Part shown: one piece after another, positions 63,423-64,000 of the stretch | Numbering within the stretch: the stretch's first letter is position 1 | Layout of the letters: each line of letters begins with the position of its first letter | Assembly: GCA_037144075.1 (NCBI GenBank) | Contig: JBAWXM010000001.1 | Span: 1-64,000 of the forward strand | Source of the DNA: CAIPAT01 sp037144075 | Lineage (GTDB): Bacteria > Verrucomicrobiota > Lentisphaeria > Victivallales > Victivallaceae | Length of the DNA stretch: 64,000 bases | Direction of reading: 5' to 3' | Program-made: the position numbers and the translations under genes | The notes under the pieces: generated by a model | What the model was told of the DNA's origin: nothing | What the model saw: the letters and a program-made list of their open reading frames with translations, nothing else | The model's database searches: none

Positions 63423-64000
63423 TTATTTCATATGTGTTGCACGGTATTCTCGCGGGTACATGCCAAATTTACGTTTAAATGCTACCGAAAATTGCTGAAG
63501 TGAACTAAATCCGGTAGATTTACTTAAATCGGTTATTTCAGTTGTGCTGTTAAGCAGGAGATTCAAGGCGCGTTCAAGACGCGATTCGAGCATGTACTGG
63601 TTAATGGTTTTATTCTCGGAAGCTTTAAAAATACGGTTAAGTTGACGACCGCTAAGGTGAAACATATCCTCAAAGTCAGACAGATACACTGGACGGTTGA
63701 TATAATTTTCTATTCTCAGTTTTATTTCTCCGACGAGATTGGATGTTTTGTCCAGCGCCCATAGTTCGGCATGGAAGTTTTTGAATAAGGCTGGATCAAA
63801 ATTTAGCTGGATCATCTTTAAAAGCAGTTCCTGGAAGCGCATTTTTACAATATTTGCACTCAATTCCGAAGTATCGCCAACATAGCTGGAAATAAATTCA
63901 AAATCACGAAAAAAGTCACCTGGCAATTTTACTTGATAAGAGCTTTTTTTTATCAGGCTGTCAAAATGCATCAACTGCTTTATTCCTGATTTGTTTATCG
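63423..64000 (-). CDS. AraC-family transcriptional regulator, 5' end cut by window edge
   Basis: At least 192 codons; the frame stays open to the window edge, so the true start lies beyond 64000 (a TTG at 63972-63974 is an unlikely start). The C-terminal 100 residues are the AraC double helix-turn-helix, ending STGFSSLQQFSVAFKRKFGMYPREYRATHMK. AraC proteins are usually 270-300 aa, so about 90 residues of the sensor domain are missing. It heads module 5, with the pseudopilin following after 174 bases. Confidence 0.85.
   Translation of the reverse strand, partial: INKSGIKQLMHFDSLIKKSSYQVKLPGDFFRDFEFISSYVGDTSELSANIVKMRFQELLLKMIQLNFDPALFKNFHAELWALDKTSNLVGEIKLRIENYINRPVYLSDFEDMFHLSGRQLNRIFKASENKTINQYMLESRLERALNLLLNSTTEITDLSKSTGFSSLQQFSVAFKRKFGMYPREYRATHMK

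Noticed and set aside
1..64000. CRISPR arrays, tRNA or rRNA genes
   Set aside because: No regularly spaced identical repeats and no cloverleaf or rRNA-like sequence were noticed. A covariance-model search would be needed to exclude a tRNA.

Overview
The window reads as a piece of a bacterial chromosome from the PVC superphylum, most likely Lentisphaerota (Victivallales-like). The reasons are five separate genes for short-leader FTLIELL-type pseudopilins, a heavy load of glycoside hydrolases and hydrolase-like proteins (GH35, GH2, GH4, GHL6-like, GHL10-like, an Asp-box propeller), many sugar-responsive regulators (LacI, GntR-LacI hybrids, AraC), and sugar-locus companions such as Gfo/Idh/MocA, UroD-like and TIM-barrel isomerase proteins. 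The taxonomic call rests on gene content only. No rRNA, tRNA, CRISPR array or intact transposase was seen.

Layout. 0.1-4.2 kb: four TadE/TadG-type pilus minor-subunit genes (+). 4.2-5.6 kb: a membrane-anchored beta-carbonic anhydrase (-) bracketed by two near-identical 207-bp MITE-like repeats in opposite orientation. 5.6-11.4 kb: an AraC regulator (-) divergent from a GH35 / GH2 beta-galactosidase pair (+). 11.5-22.1 kb: a seven-gene minus-strand operon headed by LacI, then a pseudopilin, an alginate-lyase-like protein, an ADP-ribosylglycohydrolase-like protein, a 1317-aa secreted glycosidase, an SGNH hydrolase and an FAD oxidoreductase; a two-gene dehydrogenase/isomerase operon diverges from it. 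25.3-40.7 kb: a plus-strand locus with a GntR-LacI hybrid regulator, pseudopilin, GHL10-like and GHL6-like proteins, an alpha/beta hydrolase, Gfo/Idh, an MFS transporter, GH4, a NagB-like protein and a UroD-like protein, scattered with gene remnants. 41.5-64 kb: minus-strand loci, again built as regulator, pseudopilin, carbohydrate-active protein (47.7-42.6 kb; 51.7-48.0 kb; 64.0-55.6 kb), plus a GH2 beta-mannosidase whose own LacI regulator survives only as a 5' fragment.

The main theme is a repeated module: a dedicated transcription factor, one pseudopilin, then one or more carbohydrate-active enzymes. It occurs five times with regulators of three families and enzymes of unrelated folds. 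In one case pseudopilin and lyase overlap by ATGA. This suggests that each pseudopilin works with its own carbohydrate locus, perhaps in surface binding or secretion; that is inference. None of the five pseudopilins has the canonical glycine before the cleavage site.

A second theme is turnover: two regulators survive only as stubs beside still-present target genes, a 225-bp regulatory segment occurs at two loci 10 kb apart in inverted orientation, a deacetylase start is fused to a glycosidase tail, and a GC-rich secreted gene looks acquired.
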